In this document: positions 9,264 through 20,299 of the stretch, piece after piece | How positions within the stretch are numbered: the stretch's first letter is position 1 | How the letters are laid out: each line of letters opens with the position of its first letter | NCBI GenBank assembly: GCA_037974335.1 | Contig: CM075760.1 | Location: forward strand, 46,334,138 to 46,398,137 | Length of the DNA: 64,000 nucleotides | DNA from: Prionace glauca | Taxonomy: Eukaryota > Chordata > Chondrichthyes > Carcharhiniformes > Carcharhinidae | Direction of reading: 5' to 3' | Notes under the pieces: generated by a model | Seen by the model: only the letters and a program-made list of their open reading frames with translations | Told to the model about the DNA's origin: nothing | Databases searched by the model: none | Program-made: the position numbers and the translations under genes

Positions 9264-12200
9264 CATAAGAACATAAGAACATAAGAAATAGGAGCAGGAG
9301 TAGGCCATCTGGCCCTTCGAGCCTGCCCTGCCATTCAATAAGATCATGGCTGATCTGTCGTGACTCAGCTCCACCTTCCTGCCCTCTCCCCATAACCCTT
9401 AATCCCTTCTCTTATCAAAAACCCATCAACCCGTTTCTTAAAAATATTTAGCGAGGCAGCCTCCACCACTTCAACGGGCAGAGAATTCCAGAGATTCACC
9501 ACCCTTTGAGTGAAGAAGTTCCTCCTCAACTCTGTTCTAAACCGCCCCCCCTTTATCTTGAGGCTGTGCCCCCTAGTCCTACTGTCTTTTTTGAGCGGGA
9601 AGAGTCTCTCCACCTCTATCCTATCCATCCCATTCATCATCTTATACGTCTCAATGAGATCTCCCCTCATTCTTCTAAACTCTAACGAGTACAAGCCTAG
9701 TTTATTCAGCCTCTCCTCATAGCTCAATCCCCTCAACTCCGGTATCAGCCGAGTAAACCTCCTCTGCACTCCCTCCAGGGCCAAAATATCCTTGTGCAGG
9801 TGCGGCGCCCAAAACTGCACACAGTACTCCAGCTGCGGCCTCACCAATGCCCTATACAGCTGTAGCAATACCTCCCTACTCCTATATTCAATCCCCCTCG
9901 CTATGAAGGCCAGCATCCCATTCGCCTTCCTGACCACCTGCTGCACCTGCAAGCTGGGTTTTTGCGACTCATGCACAAGGACCCCGAGGTCCCTCTGCAC
10001 CGTCGCCTGCTGCCGTTTTTCGCCCCGTAAGTAATAGTCCTTCCTACCATTCCTCCTACCAAAGTGGACCACCTCACACTTGCCAACATTAAATTCCATT
10101 TGCCATTTCCTGGCCCATTCGCCCAGCCTATCTAGATCCTTCTGCAGACTCTCCACACCCTCCTCACAATTTGCCTTTCCCCCAATCTTGGTGTCATCAG
10201 CAAATTTCGACACCCTGTACTCGGTTCCCTCCTCCAGATCATCTATATAAATGGTAAATAGCTGAGGCCCCAGCACCGATCCCTGGGGCACCCCACTAGT
10301 CACCAACCGCCAATCCGAATAGCATCCATTGACCCCCACTCTCTGCCTCCTATTTGGCAACCAATCCTCTATCCACGCTAACACCCTACCCCCAACTCCA
10401 TGTCCCCTGACCTTCTGCAATAACCTCTTGCGAGGTACCTTGTCAAACGCCTTCTGAAAATCCAGAAAGACCACATCCACCGGCTCTCCTCTATCCACTG
10501 CCCTAGACACATCCTCATAGAACTCCAGTAAATTTGTCAGACACGACTTCCCTTTAATGAAACCGTGTTGCGTCCGCCCTATCAAGCAATTCCCCTCAAG
10601 ATGCCTCGCTATTTCCTCCTTAATGACGGTTTCTAACATTTTACCTACCACAGACGTTAAACTAACCGGCCTATAATTCCCCGCCTTTTGCCTGGCACCC
10701 TTCTTAAACAACGGCGTAACATTAGCCGTTTTCCAATCTTCTGGCACTTCCCCGGAATCCAGCGACGTCTGGAAAATAACCACCAAGGCATCCACTATCA
10801 CCTCCGCCATTTCTTTCAGAACCCTCGGATGCATTCCATCCGGTCCTGGGGACTTGTCCACAATCAGCCCCTCCAGTCTGTCGAGCACCACCTCTCTAGT
10901 AACAGTAATGTCATTAAGACCCTCCATTCCTACCACCTTTCCATCGCTAACATCCGGCAAATTATTCACGTCCTCCTCCGTGAAGTGACAGAAACAAAAA
11001 AGTTATTCAAGACCTTAGCCATATCCCCATCCCCTACCACTAGCTCCCCTTTCTCATCCTCTAAAGGACCAACGTTTACCCTAGCCAACCTCTTCCTTTT
11101 TATATATTTATAAAAACTCTTGCTATCCTTTTTTATATTAAGTGCTAGCCCAGCCTCATAGCTTCTCCTACCCTCCTTTATCAATTTCTTTGTCAATCTT
11201 TGTTGACATTTAAACCTTTCCCAATCCTCTTCTCGCCCACTGCTCTTAGCTACTCTAAACTCCTCCGTTTTTAATTTAACACTTTCCTTCACCTCCTTCG
11301 TTATCCACGGCTTATTACCTCTCCTCCTACTGTCCTTTTTAACCATCGGAATAAATTTCTGCTGAGCACCAAGAAAGATCTCCTTAAAGATCCTCCACTG
11401 CTCCTCAGCAGACCTACCTTCCAACGCGCTCCCCCAGTCCACATTCGCCAATTCTTCTCTCATCCTACCATACTCCCCTCTATTCAAACAAAGGACGCGT
11501 GTCTGGGAACCCACTTTCTCCTCCTCCATCTGCACCAGAAACTCCACCATACAATGATCACTCTCTCCAAGAGGATCCTTCACCACAAGGTCCCTAATTC
11601 TACCCACCTCATTACATAGCACCAGATCCAAGATAACTCGCTCCCTCGTCGGCTCCAACACACACTGTTCAAGGAAATTATCCCGGCAGCATTCCAAGAA
11701 CTCCTCCTCGAGCCCACCGTGTCCAACATGGGTCGACCAATCAATATGCAGATTGAAATCTCCCATAACTACTGCCGTCCCATTCCTGCACGCTGCACTT
11801 ATTTGCGCGTTAACAACCCGCCCCACCTCCAGATCATTATTCGGGGGCCTATAGACGACACCCACTAGCGTCTTCCTCCCTTTTCTGTTCCTAATCTCCA
11901 CCCACAACGATTCCACTTTCTGCTCCTTGGCTCCGATATCATCCCTTGCTACCACCTTGATACTATCCTTAATCAGCAGAGCTACGCCACCCCCTCTTTC
12001 CTCCTGCCTATCCTTCCTAAACACTTGATAACCCTGTACATTCATCTCCCAGTCCCTGTCACCTTGCAGCCATGTCTCTGTAATGGCCACCAGATCGTAT
12101 CCATTTGTGTCGATCTGTGCCATCAGCTCATCCACTTTATTCTGAATGCTTCGTGCATTCAGATAAAGCGCTTTCATCCCAGCCTTCACCTGGACCCTAC

Positions 12201-12449
12201 TTGCCGTAACGCCACCAATTGGGACATCCTTGGCCTCTTCCCTTACCTGTACCCTATCCTTAACTTTAGACCTCATAGCGTCACCTACCCTCGCACCCTC
12301 CCCCCCCCCCTAATTAGTTTAAAGCCCTGTCTACAGTCCTCTTTACTCGATTTGCCAGCACTCTGGTCCCAGCATGATTCAGACCTACCCCATCCTGCCC
12401 GAACAGGTCCCACCTACCCCAATACTGGTGCCAATGCCCCATAAATTCA
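9264..12449 (-). mobile_element. CR1-A LINE, 5'-truncated copy
   Basis: The 3' end is the repeated octamer-like CATAAGAA (plus-strand reading). The copy follows the full-length CR1-A at 44584-49122 closely across ORF2 and stops inside the 3' end of ORF1 (break at about 12449, after CATAAATTC). A C-run lies at 12300-12311 at the ORF1/ORF2 junction. Close similarity to the intact copy implies recent activity (by eye, not measured). Confidence 0.92.
9365..12276 (-). pseudogene. CR1-A ORF2 (AP endonuclease + RT), one frameshift
   Basis: Two open frames overlap at 10966-10969: 12276 to 10966 (436 codons, starting MRSKVKDRV, with the endonuclease LNARSI, ITETW, GDFNLH and SDHCMV) and 10969 to 9365 (RT with SPGPDG, LDFQKAFD, TSGVPQGSVLGP and FADDTK). 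Compared with the intact copy, two extra bases lie near 10985 (GTGAAGTGACAG against GTGAAGACAG), between the endonuclease and RT parts. No other break was noticed, so the copy is recent but presumably unable to make the full protein. Confidence 0.85.
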
Positions 12450-13081
12450 AGGGTTTGTTTGTTGAGAAGGGAGTGTTGATGGCAGATTTGAAGGACAGAC
12501 TCAGAACCTGAAGAGAGAGATATGTTGACAATGTCTGAAGAATCAGGGGCGTTGGATATCAGTAGTTTAGTGGGAGATTGAATGGGAATAGAGCCAATGA
12601 ACCAGGAGGTGGGGCTCATGGACAAGATGTATCCTGAGAGGACATGAGGGGAGAAGGGAGAGAAAGTAAAGAAATGTGGGTTCAGGACTCGAGAAAGGAT
12701 GAAATTTACAGACGGTTTCGCCCGGATGAGAGAGGGAAGGGAGGGAAGGGAGGGAAACAGCAGAGGCAGCTGATCAGATTGTCTCCATCTTCGTGACAAA
12801 GAAACTCCATGAGCTCCTCACACTTGTTGTTGGAGGTGAGGATGGAGGGAATACAGGAGAGAGAGAGCCCAAAATGTGTGTTTGAGATATTTTAAAAAAG
12901 TCAACACAGTGTGTGAGTTTGACGCAAAGCTGATTTATTTGACTTTTAATGAGAATATTAGCCCCGAAAGTGGCTGAGGTTTATTACCAGTGTAAACAGA
13001 CCTGAATGAAGATGGTTCAGTCCTGAATGTGAGTAACAGCAACATCCAATCACTGTCGTTACTTGTGAACTCACTAGAGTT
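12450..13081. other. 3' flank of ZNF locus 3
   Basis: Non-coding flank. A minus-strand open stretch at 12314-12799 has no recognisable motif. A purine-rich AGGGAAGGG tandem lies near 12731-12752. On the minus strand a canonical AATAAA (plus-strand TTTATT, 12934-12939) lies about 145 bases past the ZNF stop and is a plausible poly(A) signal. Confidence 0.5.
12934..12939 (-). terminator. Putative poly(A) signal of ZNF locus 3
   Basis: TTTATT on the plus strand is AATAAA on the minus strand, about 145 bases downstream of the stop codon. Position and strand fit; usage is not shown. Confidence 0.4.
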
Positions 13082-14170
13082 TCAGCAGGTGGGATGAAGT
13101 CGTACATCCCTTCCCACACTCAGAGCAGGTGAATGGTCTGCCCACAGTGTGAATTCATTGGTGTACAGAGAGTTGAGAAGATTGCACAAACCCAGTCCCA
13201 CAGTGAGAGCACCTGAATCAGTGTGAACATGTCGATGTCGCGTCAGTTCCCCAGAACGTTTGTAGCACTTCTCACAGTCTGGGCATTTAAAAGGTCTCTC
13301 ATCAGTGTGAACTCGCTGGTGTGCAGTTAGTTGAGTTGATCGTCTGAACCTAGTCCCACAGTGAGAGCATCTGAAAGGTCTATCTTCAGTGTGAACACGT
13401 TGATGGGATATCAGTTTCTCAGAGGTTTTGAAGCATTTCCCACAGTTTGGACATTTAAAAGGTTTATTTTCTGTGTGGGCTCGCTGGTGTGTCAGCAGGC
13501 TAGATGAGGCAGTGAATCTCTTCCCACATTCAGAGCAGATAAATGGCTTCTCCCCAGTGTGAACTCGCTGGTGTTTCAGCAGGTCAGATGACTGAATGAA
13601 TCCTTTCCCACACTCGGAGCAGGTGAATGGCCTCTCCCAAGAGTGAACTCGCTGGTGAACAGTGAGGTCAGACGATCGTCTGAACCCAGTCCCACAGTGA
13701 AAGCACTTGAACGGTCTCTCGTCTGTGTGAATACGTTTATGGCGCATCAGGTCCCCAGAACTTTTATAGCACTTTCCACAGTCTGGACACCTGAAAGGTC
13801 TCTCGTCAGTGTGAACTCGCTGGTGACTCCGCAACTGGGCTGAAGTAGTTAATCCCTTCCCACACTCGGAGCAGATGAATGGTCTCTCGCTGGAATGAAC
13901 TCGCTGGTGTGTGAACAAAGAGGATGACTGAGTGAATCCCTTCCCACATGTGGGGCAGATGAATGGCCTCTCCCCAGTGTGACTGCGCCAGTGCATTTCC
14001 AGCTTGGATGGGGAAATGAATCCCTTCCCACAGTCCCCACATTTCCACAGTTTCTTCTCAGTGTGACTGCAATTGTGTCTCAACAGGTCAGATGATTGGC
14101 TGAAGCCTCGTCCACACACACAACACGTGTATGGTTTCTCTCCACTGTGAAATGTACTTTTTCCTTCCAT
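13082..14170 (-). CDS. C2H2 zinc-finger protein, 11 fingers plus frameshifted tail (locus 3)
   Basis: A 362-residue frame; the ATG at 14170 ([14 protein letters not shown]) is the first true ATG. Eleven good fingers occupy about residues 14-320: YTCCVC, WKCGDC, FICPTC, FICSEC, FRCPDC, FKCFHC, FTCSEC, FICSEC, FKCPNC, FRCSHC and FKCPDC. Fingers 3-6 and 7-10 repeat a four-finger unit (CP/SxC-GKGF, CSEC-GKG/R, CPxC-GKCY/F, CxHC-GTxF). After finger 11 a run of about ten bases expected after CACACTGAT is missing. The tail ([10 protein letters not shown]...RLHPTC) is therefore out of frame with two further finger remnants. The protein may still work with 11 fingers. A homologous non-coding first exon and promoter probably lie at 17.9-18.4 kb on the same strand. 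Confidence 0.85.
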   Translation of the reverse strand: MEGKSTFHSGEKPYTCCVCGRGFSQSSDLLRHNCSHTEKKLWKCGDCGKGFISPSKLEMHWRSHTGERPFICPTCGKGFTQSSSLFTHQRVHSSERPFICSECGKGLTTSAQLRSHQRVHTDERPFRCPDCGKCYKSSGDLMRHKRIHTDERPFKCFHCGTGFRRSSDLTVHQRVHSWERPFTCSECGKGFIQSSDLLKHQRVHTGEKPFICSECGKRFTASSSLLTHQRAHTENKPFKCPNCGKCFKTSEKLISHQRVHTEDRPFRCSHCGTRFRRSTQLTAHQRVHTDERPFKCPDCEKCYKRSGELTRHRHVHTDSGALTVGLGLCNLLNSLYTNEFTLWADHSPALSVGRDVRLHPTC

Positions 14171-14545
14171 GTTCAAAATCTGATGATATCAAAGTTAAGA
14201 TAAATTGAGCCACTCCATCAGCTTCCCAACTGCACACTCTCCCCTTCTAATACCCTGTGAAATTGATTTAAAATAGGTAAAAAAACAGGGAGTGAGAGAG
14301 AGCCCACAAAAACACAAAGACAGGTTGTGAAATTGATCTGAGTGAATCTGGTAATTTCTGGGGCCGGCACTAAGAAACATTGACCATGAAAACTGCTGGA
14401 TTGTCACAAAAACCCAACTGGTTTCTATGGGAGGAAAGAGAAAGAGGTGAAGGAGAGGGATTTTGTATATCTACAAGACATACTAAGCGAGAAGTCAGCA
14501 AAGTAAATTTGACCCCGAGCTTCATCAAGTGTGATATTGATACAT
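14171..14545. other. 5' intronic flank of ZNF locus 3
   Basis: Non-coding AT-rich sequence upstream of the coding exon on the minus strand. I see no other gene. Confidence 0.5.
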
Positions 14546-15120
14546 AAACAGAGAAGTTATTCTGAATATTTATAAAACCTCTGGAATAATATTAAAGTCC
14601 TTGAGAAAATGCAGAGGAGATTTACCAGAATGGTTCCAGCAAAGGTGGTTGAGGGGATTTTTGATTCAGGTACACAAGATTCTGACTGGTTTCGATCAGA
14701 TGGATAAAGAAAGCTGATCGTACAAGGACTAGGAGGACACAGATTTAATGTTTTGGGTAAAAACTTGATTGAACTATTTAAGATCTTGAAGGGACTTGAC
14801 AGGGTGGATGTGGAAAGGGCATTTATTTCTGTGGGAGAATTTTAAACTAGGCACCACAAAGTAAGGGGTCACCTGTTTAAATTAGAGATGAAGATTTTTT
14901 TTCTCAAAAGGATTGTGAGACTTTGGAACATTCTTCCTGCAAAGGTGGTTGAGGCAGAGTCCTTGAATATCTCACAGCAGAGCTAGATAGATTCTTGATA
15001 AACAAGGAAGTGGAAGGTTATCGGGAGTAGGCGGTAGCGTGAAGTTGAGATTAAAATTAGATCACCACAATCCTACTGAATGGGAGAGCGGGGCTGAATG
15101 CTGCTCCTAATTTTTACGTA
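14546..15120 (+). mobile_element. CR1-type LINE 3' remnants, old
   Basis: It carries CR1 thumb-region phrases in DNA form (GCAGAGGAGATTTACCAGAA, GGGTCACCTGTTTAAATTAG) and a 3' end GGGGCTGAATGCTGCTCCTA. The word GCAAAGGTGGTTGAGG occurs twice (near 14641 and 14940), suggesting two overlapping remnants. Confidence 0.6.
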
Positions 15121-15131
15121 AACAGTCACTT

Positions 15132-15203
15132 GTTTCTGTGGTGTCGTGATTATCACATTCGCTTCACACACAAAAGGTCCCTGGTTTGAAACCGGGCCAA
15201 ACA
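15132..15203 (+). tRNA. tRNA-Val(CAC)-like sequence, probably a pseudogene
   Basis: The sequence lines up with vertebrate tRNA-Val throughout. The acceptor start is GTTTCTG, the A-box region GGTGTCGTGATTATCAC, the anticodon loop TTCACAC (anticodon CAC), and the T arm CCTGGTTTGAAACCGGG with an intact stem. The anticodon stem has two mismatches (TTCGC against ACAAA). The 3' acceptor strand (CCAAACA) is one base short and pairs poorly. It was therefore once a tRNA gene or tRNA-derived copy and is probably no longer functional. Confidence 0.6.
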
Positions 15204-15297
15204 CGTTGGATCTTTTTCAATAAACACGTGCAAAGTCTGCATGATTTAAATTAATTGCTCAACATTATCTCAATGTTACATCAAGTCAAATGCTTCT

Positions 15298-16030
15298 ATA
15301 CAGTAAATGGCAGAATCTTTAAGCGAATTGATAGGTAGAGGGATCTGGGTGTACAGATACACAGGTCACTGAAAGTGGCAAAGCAGGTGGAGAAGGTAGT
15401 CAAGAAGGCATACGGCATGCTTGCCTTTATCAGCCTGGGCATAGAATTTAAAAATTAGCAAGTCATGTTGCAGCTATATAGAACCTTAGTTCGGCCACAC
15501 TTGGAATACAGCGTTCAATTCTGGTCACCCCACTATCAGAAGGATGTGGAGGCTTTGGAGAGAGTACAGAAAAGAGTTACCAGGATGTTGCCTGGTTTGG
15601 AGAGGCATTAACTGTGAGGAGAGGTTGGAGAAACTTGGTTTGTTCTCACTGGAATGACAGAGGTTCTGGGCTGATCTGATAGAAGGCTGCAAGATTATGA
15701 GGATAGTCAGAAGCTTTATCCCAGGATGAAGGAGTCAATTACTAAGAGGCATAGGTTTAAGATTTGAGGGGCAAGGTTTAAAGGTGATGTACAAGACAAG
15801 ATTTTTGACATAGAGAGTGGGGGCCTGAAGCTCGCTGCCGGGGGAGGTAGTGGAAGAGAGAGCATAGTGATTTTTAAGGGGGCATCTTGACAAATACATG
15901 AATAGGATGGGAATGGAGGGGTATGGTCCCCGGAAGAGTGTTTTAGTTCAATCAGGCGGCATGGTCGATGCAGACTTGGAGGGCCAAAGGGCCTGTTCCT
16001 GTGCTGTAATTTTCTCTGTTCTTTGTTTTG
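15298..16030 (+). mobile_element. CR1-type LINE 3' part (family D)
   Basis: Plus-strand copy: TAGAGGGATCTGGGTGTACA, GAACCTTAGTTCGGCCACAC, AGGATGTGGAGGCTTTGGAG, then the 3' end GGCCTGTTCCTGTGCTGTAA and a GTTCTTTG-type tail. Reading frames are broken many times. Same family as 6478-7445. Confidence 0.8.
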
Positions 16031-16039
16031 TTTTTTAGT

Positions 16040-16272
16040 ACAGGAGATGTGGGGAAGAATGTTTTTAGACAGTGAGTGCTAATGACCCAAAACTTGCTGC
16101 CTAAGATTGGGGTGGAAATGGACATGATGAGTAATTTCAAAAGGAAATTGGATAGGCATTAGAGGAAAATGAAGCTGCAAAGAGCAGAGGAATGGGACTG
16201 GATTGCTCTAGACAGATGGCATAGACTCAATGGGCCAAATGGCCTCCTCTGTGGTATCATGACTTCCTGTAA
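16040..16272 (+). mobile_element. CR1-like LINE 3' end remnant
   Basis: Ends with ACTCAATGGGCCAAATGGCC and a diverged tail. The phrase AAGGAAATTGGATAGGCATT is typical of CR1 3' regions. It abuts the preceding LINE. Confidence 0.6.
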
Positions 16273-16949
16273 TCTCAGCTTGTAATTTAACCCAGGGAGT
16301 TCAAATATCACTCAGGTAAATCTGGACTACATTCGCTCCATGGCCATTCTGTCCCCCCTGAGGTATGTTGCCCAGGACTAAGCATTGTTCTTCAGGTGTG
16401 GTCTAACCAGGATTTGTGAATCTCAGGGCTTTTCCAGTCACAGTAAGACCTGAAATCTTCTCTCTGACAGAATCAACAAACCTGTAACATTCCTCATTCA
16501 GATTCTGCTGACATTCAGGTCCTGTTGTGTTGAATGACTCAGTCAGATCACAATGTGATGTTTGATTTGTGTTTCCCGTCTGTCAATTCTCCACTTCCAG
16601 CACTCTGTAAATTTAAAGAAACCATCACTGTCAGTCCAGGATAGAAATTCACAACATTCTCTCCTCTATAATCGCCAACTGTGATTCAATGAGTTCCTGG
16701 ACATCTTCTCACATCTTTTATATTGCCCCCATCCTCAACCACTAATCAGTCAACACATCAATCCCACACTGCTTTCCCAGGCCAACTGAAAAGCAAAAAG
16801 ACTCATCACTTTACAGGATAATGACTGACGGTCAACCAAACAACCTTCATCTGTTGTCAATATTTTAATAGCAGGTGAAACAAAATGTTCAAAGGAAAAT
16901 TACAAAAAAGTATATTTTTTAATGTCCGAACAATTTTCCAGAGAACCAG
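16273..16949. other. Spacer with no gene seen
   Basis: Non-coding. It includes a short antisense LINE-like phrase (TTCTTCAGGTGTGGTCTAAC) near 16388 and otherwise unique AT-rich DNA. Confidence 0.4.
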
Positions 16950-17125
16950 ATTTGAATCCCACAGTCCAAAGATGTGTAGGTTAGTTGGATTAGCTATGCT
17001 AAATGCACAAGGTTACAGGGATAGGGCTGGTGGTGGGCCTAGGTAAGCTGCTTTGTTGGGGAGTCAGCACATAACTGATGGGCCAAATGTCTTCCTTCTG
17101 CTCTGCAGGGATTCCATGATGCTAT
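16950..17125 (+). mobile_element. tRNA-derived SINE, 3' part
   Basis: CCCACAGTCCAAAGATGTG through TGATGGGCCAAATG and GGGATTCCATGATGCTATGG. The tRNA head is missing. Confidence 0.75.
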
Positions 17126-17129
17126 GGTT

Positions 17130-17408
17130 TGGGAGATGGTGAATTTTGAATTTAATTAAAATCTGGAATAAAAAGTCTACTGATAACCATGAAACTATTG
17201 TTGATTGTTGCAAAAACACATCAGGTTCACTAATGTCCTTCAGGGAGGGAAATCTGCTGTCCTTACTAGTCTGGCCTATGTGTGACTCCAGATTTCCAGC
17301 AGTGTGGTTGACTCTTAAAACGTCCTTTGAAATATACTCAGTTCAAGAGTAAATAGGAATGGACGATGAATGCTGGTCCAGCCAGTGATACCCACATTGT
17401 GTGAATGA
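17130..17408 (+). mobile_element. V-type SINE, sense copy
   Basis: It matches the reverse complement of 29426-29703 and 42818-44485: AACCATGAAACTATTGTTGA, AATGTCCTTCAGGGAGGGAA, GTGACTCCAGATTTCCAGCA, and the end ATGCTGGTCCAGCCAGTGAT. Confidence 0.7.
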
Positions 17409-17892
17409 ATTAGGAGAAATATTTGCCTTCCTTACTCAGTCTGGTCTAAATATATCTCCACAGCAATGTGGTTGACTCTAAAAATGTCCTCTGCGATGGC
17501 CTAGCAAACCACTGGGTCCAAGGACAATTAGACTCATCTTTCTATGCAATTAGATGTACATTAACAGTGCAATGAAGTTACTGTACAAATCCCCTTGTCG
17601 CCACACTCCGGCACCTGTTCGGGTACACAAAGGAAGAATTTAGCAGGGCCAATGCACCTAATCCGCACATCTTTGAACTATGGGAGGAAACCAGAGGAAA
17701 CCCACGCAGACAAAGGGAGAATATGTAAACTCCACACAGACAGTGACCCAGGCCGGGAATCGAACCCAGGTCTCTGATGTAGTGAGGCAGCAGTGCTAAC
17801 TACTGTGCCACCGTGCCGCAAGGACAATTAGGGATGGTCAATAAATACTGGTCCAGCCAGCGACTCCCACATCCCATGGACAAATAAAAAAT
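17409..17892 (+). mobile_element. Second V/X-type SINE, interrupted by a tRNA-SINE
   Basis: Two arms, 17409-17530 and 17820-17892 (GGGATGGTCAATAAATACTG...CCCACATCCCATGG), are separated by the SINE at 17531-17819. Both sides of the insertion carry AAGGACAATTA. Confidence 0.7.
17531..17819 (-). mobile_element. tRNA-derived SINE with 11-bp target duplication
   Basis: Reverse copy: the head lies at the high-coordinate end (CAGTGCTAACTACTGTGCCAC; B box as GGGAATCGAACC). Perfect flanking duplications AAGGACAATTA lie at 17520-17530 and 17820-17830. It is a clean nested insertion. Confidence 0.9.
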
Positions 17893-17899
17893 TCCTGGA

Positions 17900-18365
17900 G
17901 ACTCCAGTCCAATCCGGGAGAGTTGGTAAATGGTCCAGGCTCATAGCGCATGCGCCCTGTTGTACACTGTTCCTATAAAGATGGCGGCCGGTAACCCGGG
18001 CCTGGAGCCGCTCAGCTCCGACTCTATTCGGTGCCGATTGAAACGGTACCGGGAACATATTATCTGGATTGAGGCATCCACAAGGTGTTTTATGAAGCCT
18101 CCCAGCCCGCTCCGCTGCTTCTATCCTCCCCGGTCACCCAGCGGCTCCATTACTGAACCTCACTCCATTGTTTCTCTCCGGCTCCTCGCAGCTCCAGACA
18201 CAGCCCGGAATGCGCTTGCTCCGGTCAGTGTCAGACACTGCGCATGTCCCAGTCAGAGCCAGGTATCGCGCATGTGCAACAATTGCAGTAATGTGGATAG
18301 GACACATTCTCACCCGCAAAGAATGTTGGGTAATCACCTCGCCATTCAAACCCACGTTTTTCAAT
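17900..18365 (-). promoter_or_regulatory. CpG-rich promoter / first exon, probably of ZNF locus 3
   Basis: It has a perfect NRF1-type palindrome GCGCATGCGC at 17946-17955 and a YY1-type AAGATGGCGGCC at about 17979-17990. Further GCGCATGTGC-like words lie near 18270. Read on the minus strand, GGGAGGCTTCATAA...GGCCGCCATCTTTA lines up with 20.43-20.56 kb on the plus strand, so the two blocks are homologous promoters facing opposite ways. The minus-strand block is well placed to drive locus 3. Short plus-strand open frames here are probably not genes. Confidence 0.6.
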
Positions 18366-18954
18366 AGAAAGTACGATTTGCAATCTGATTATGATTGATA
18401 CCATTGGGTCAAGTGTGTTAAATCAATTCATATAGCAATTAAGCAGCAAAGGCCTTCCACCAGAGTGCTGGCCTGGGTGTGACTGACAACACAACAAACA
18501 CCTACAGTAAGATGTGAACTTGTTGAGATGAACAAGTGATTTGTGTACTCCTAGATAGAACAGTTAAATTGCCCTCGCCAATAAGAATGCTGAAATTGGA
18601 TCAAATGCTTTGAGCTTTTAAAGTTGGTGTTAACCACTCAGCAAATCCCTTTGCAAACGTTAAGTGTTTGCATGGTCTTCCTCTGGTGTAATTGTGCTCT
18701 CTGTCAGTAATTGGAAAGACAGTGTGAATCCATTTTCACATTCAGCTCGGAAATAATCTCTACCCCAGCATTCCCCCTTTCTCTGATGGGGTAACTATAC
18801 TGTGTAGTAATGCAGTGCTATTAATACAGTCAGTAAAAGATTATCTGTTGTTGAGCGTTCAAATATCTGGTGTCTGAAATCACAAGATTCAATATTTAGA
18901 GTCAACAAGATGAACAAGGAAACATACCAGGGCCCAATACTCCAGCTAGATATT
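18366..18954. other. Spacer with no gene seen
   Basis: AT-rich, non-coding. I see no repeat that I recognise. Confidence 0.4.
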
Positions 18955-19540
18955 CACAGAAGAAAGTCATCGAGTGGACAGAACAGAGGAAGATCCAATT
19001 CAGTTAGGCCACACATGGAATATAGTATTCAATTCTGGTTACCACACTACCAGAAGGATGTGGAGGCTTTGGAGAGGATATACAAAAGATTTATCAGGAT
19101 GTTGCCTGGTATGGAGGGCATTTGCTATGAGGAGAGATTGGAGAAACTTTGTTCTCACTGGAGTGACAGAGATTGAGGGGAGACCTGATAGAGGTCTACA
19201 ATATTATGAGAGGCATGGACGGAATGGACAGTTAGAAGCTTTTTCTCAGAGTGAAAGATTCAATTACGAGGGAACAAGGTTAAAGAGAGATGTATGATGC
19301 AGATTTTTTACACAAAAAGTGGTGGGTGCCTAGAACTCGTTGTCAGGGGCGGTAGTGGAAGCAGATACGGTAGTGACTTTAAAGGGTGTCTTGACAAGTA
19401 CATGAATGAGATGTGAATAGAGGGATATGGTCCCCAGAAAGGTAGGGAGTTTTACTTAAGTTGGGCAGCATGGTCGGTGCAGGTTTGGAGGGCCATAGGG
19501 CCTGTCCCTGTGCTGTTATTTTCTTTGTTGTTTATAAGAA
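18955..19540 (+). mobile_element. CR1-type LINE 3' part (family D)
   Basis: The frame 18910-19176 encodes SVRPHMEYSIQFWLPHYQKD and a thumb region RFIRMLPGMEGICYEERLEKL (seen in pieces). The DNA ends TGTCCCTGTGCTGTTATTTT plus a CTTTGTTG tail. One frame change near 19175. Confidence 0.8.
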
Positions 19541-19785
19541 ACCCTGCAATCATTTGTGAATATCTTTCAAATGCTGACAGGTTGCAAGTCCCAGTTTCCA
19601 TTATACTGAATCAATGGAAGGTGAGAGAGCAGTTATCTTGGAACTATTAAATACAGCAGCTAGTTCACAGCTACAGTACTCAGCACTGTTCTAGTTAGGG
19701 AGTGGTTAGCTAGAGAGTGTGGCTCAGAAGGTCCCAGTTCCTTAACAGAGATTTCAAGAACTAAGGGTCAGAGAGGTAAAGCAAT
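19541..19785. other. Spacer with no gene seen
   Basis: Non-coding, probably diverged repeat DNA; nothing identifiable. Confidence 0.35.
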
Positions 19786-20045
19786 TGGCAGAAGGATCAG
19801 AGAAGTGTGGAGATGTTTTCACCCAGAGTGTGGTGGGGTATCAAACTCACTCTCTGAAAGGGTAGTGGAGACAAATGTTCACATGCAGGAGATAGTCATT
19901 ATTTGGACTTGACAGGCTGTGTCCTCTAGGACCATCAACCTATACCTGGAAGGTGGTACTGGACTGGATAGCTCATTTTCATCTGTTATAAACATGATGG
20001 ACTAAATGGCATCCTGTTGTGTAAATTTCTTAGATTCTGTGATGA
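19786..20045 (+). mobile_element. CR1-like LINE 3' end remnant
   Basis: TTTTCACCCAGAGTGTGGTG, then TGATGGACTAAATGGCATCC and a tail TTAGATTCTGTGATG with CR1-like octamer spacing. Confidence 0.65.
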
Positions 20046-20299
20046 CAAGTGATCCTCATGATTTTACCCAAGCCAGATCTCAGCGCACTCATTTACTCCA
20101 AGTATTGATGTGATGGTTTGGTAGCTGCTGTGTTAGTTATTTAAATTTTATACGTTGGTGCTTTGGCTTCAGTCGTAATTGAATCACAAAACATGATTAT
20201 GTTTATGCAAGAGCAGACTTCAATGGTGGCTATTTTACCCAGCATTCACAGGGAATCAGAACATGATCCAGCCTCTCAACAGACTTTGCACATGCGTAC

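Noticed and set aside
12314-12799. 161-codon minus-strand open frame next to CR1-A
   Set aside because: Low-complexity Ser/Pro/Leu composition, no motif, and partly inside the LINE; probably chance.
17930-18367. Plus-strand open frame starting MAAGNPGLEP at a YY1-type ATG, possible first coding exon
   Set aside because: The block is homologous, in reverse, to the promoter at 20.4 kb and lacks any protein family signal. The minus-strand promoter explanation is better.
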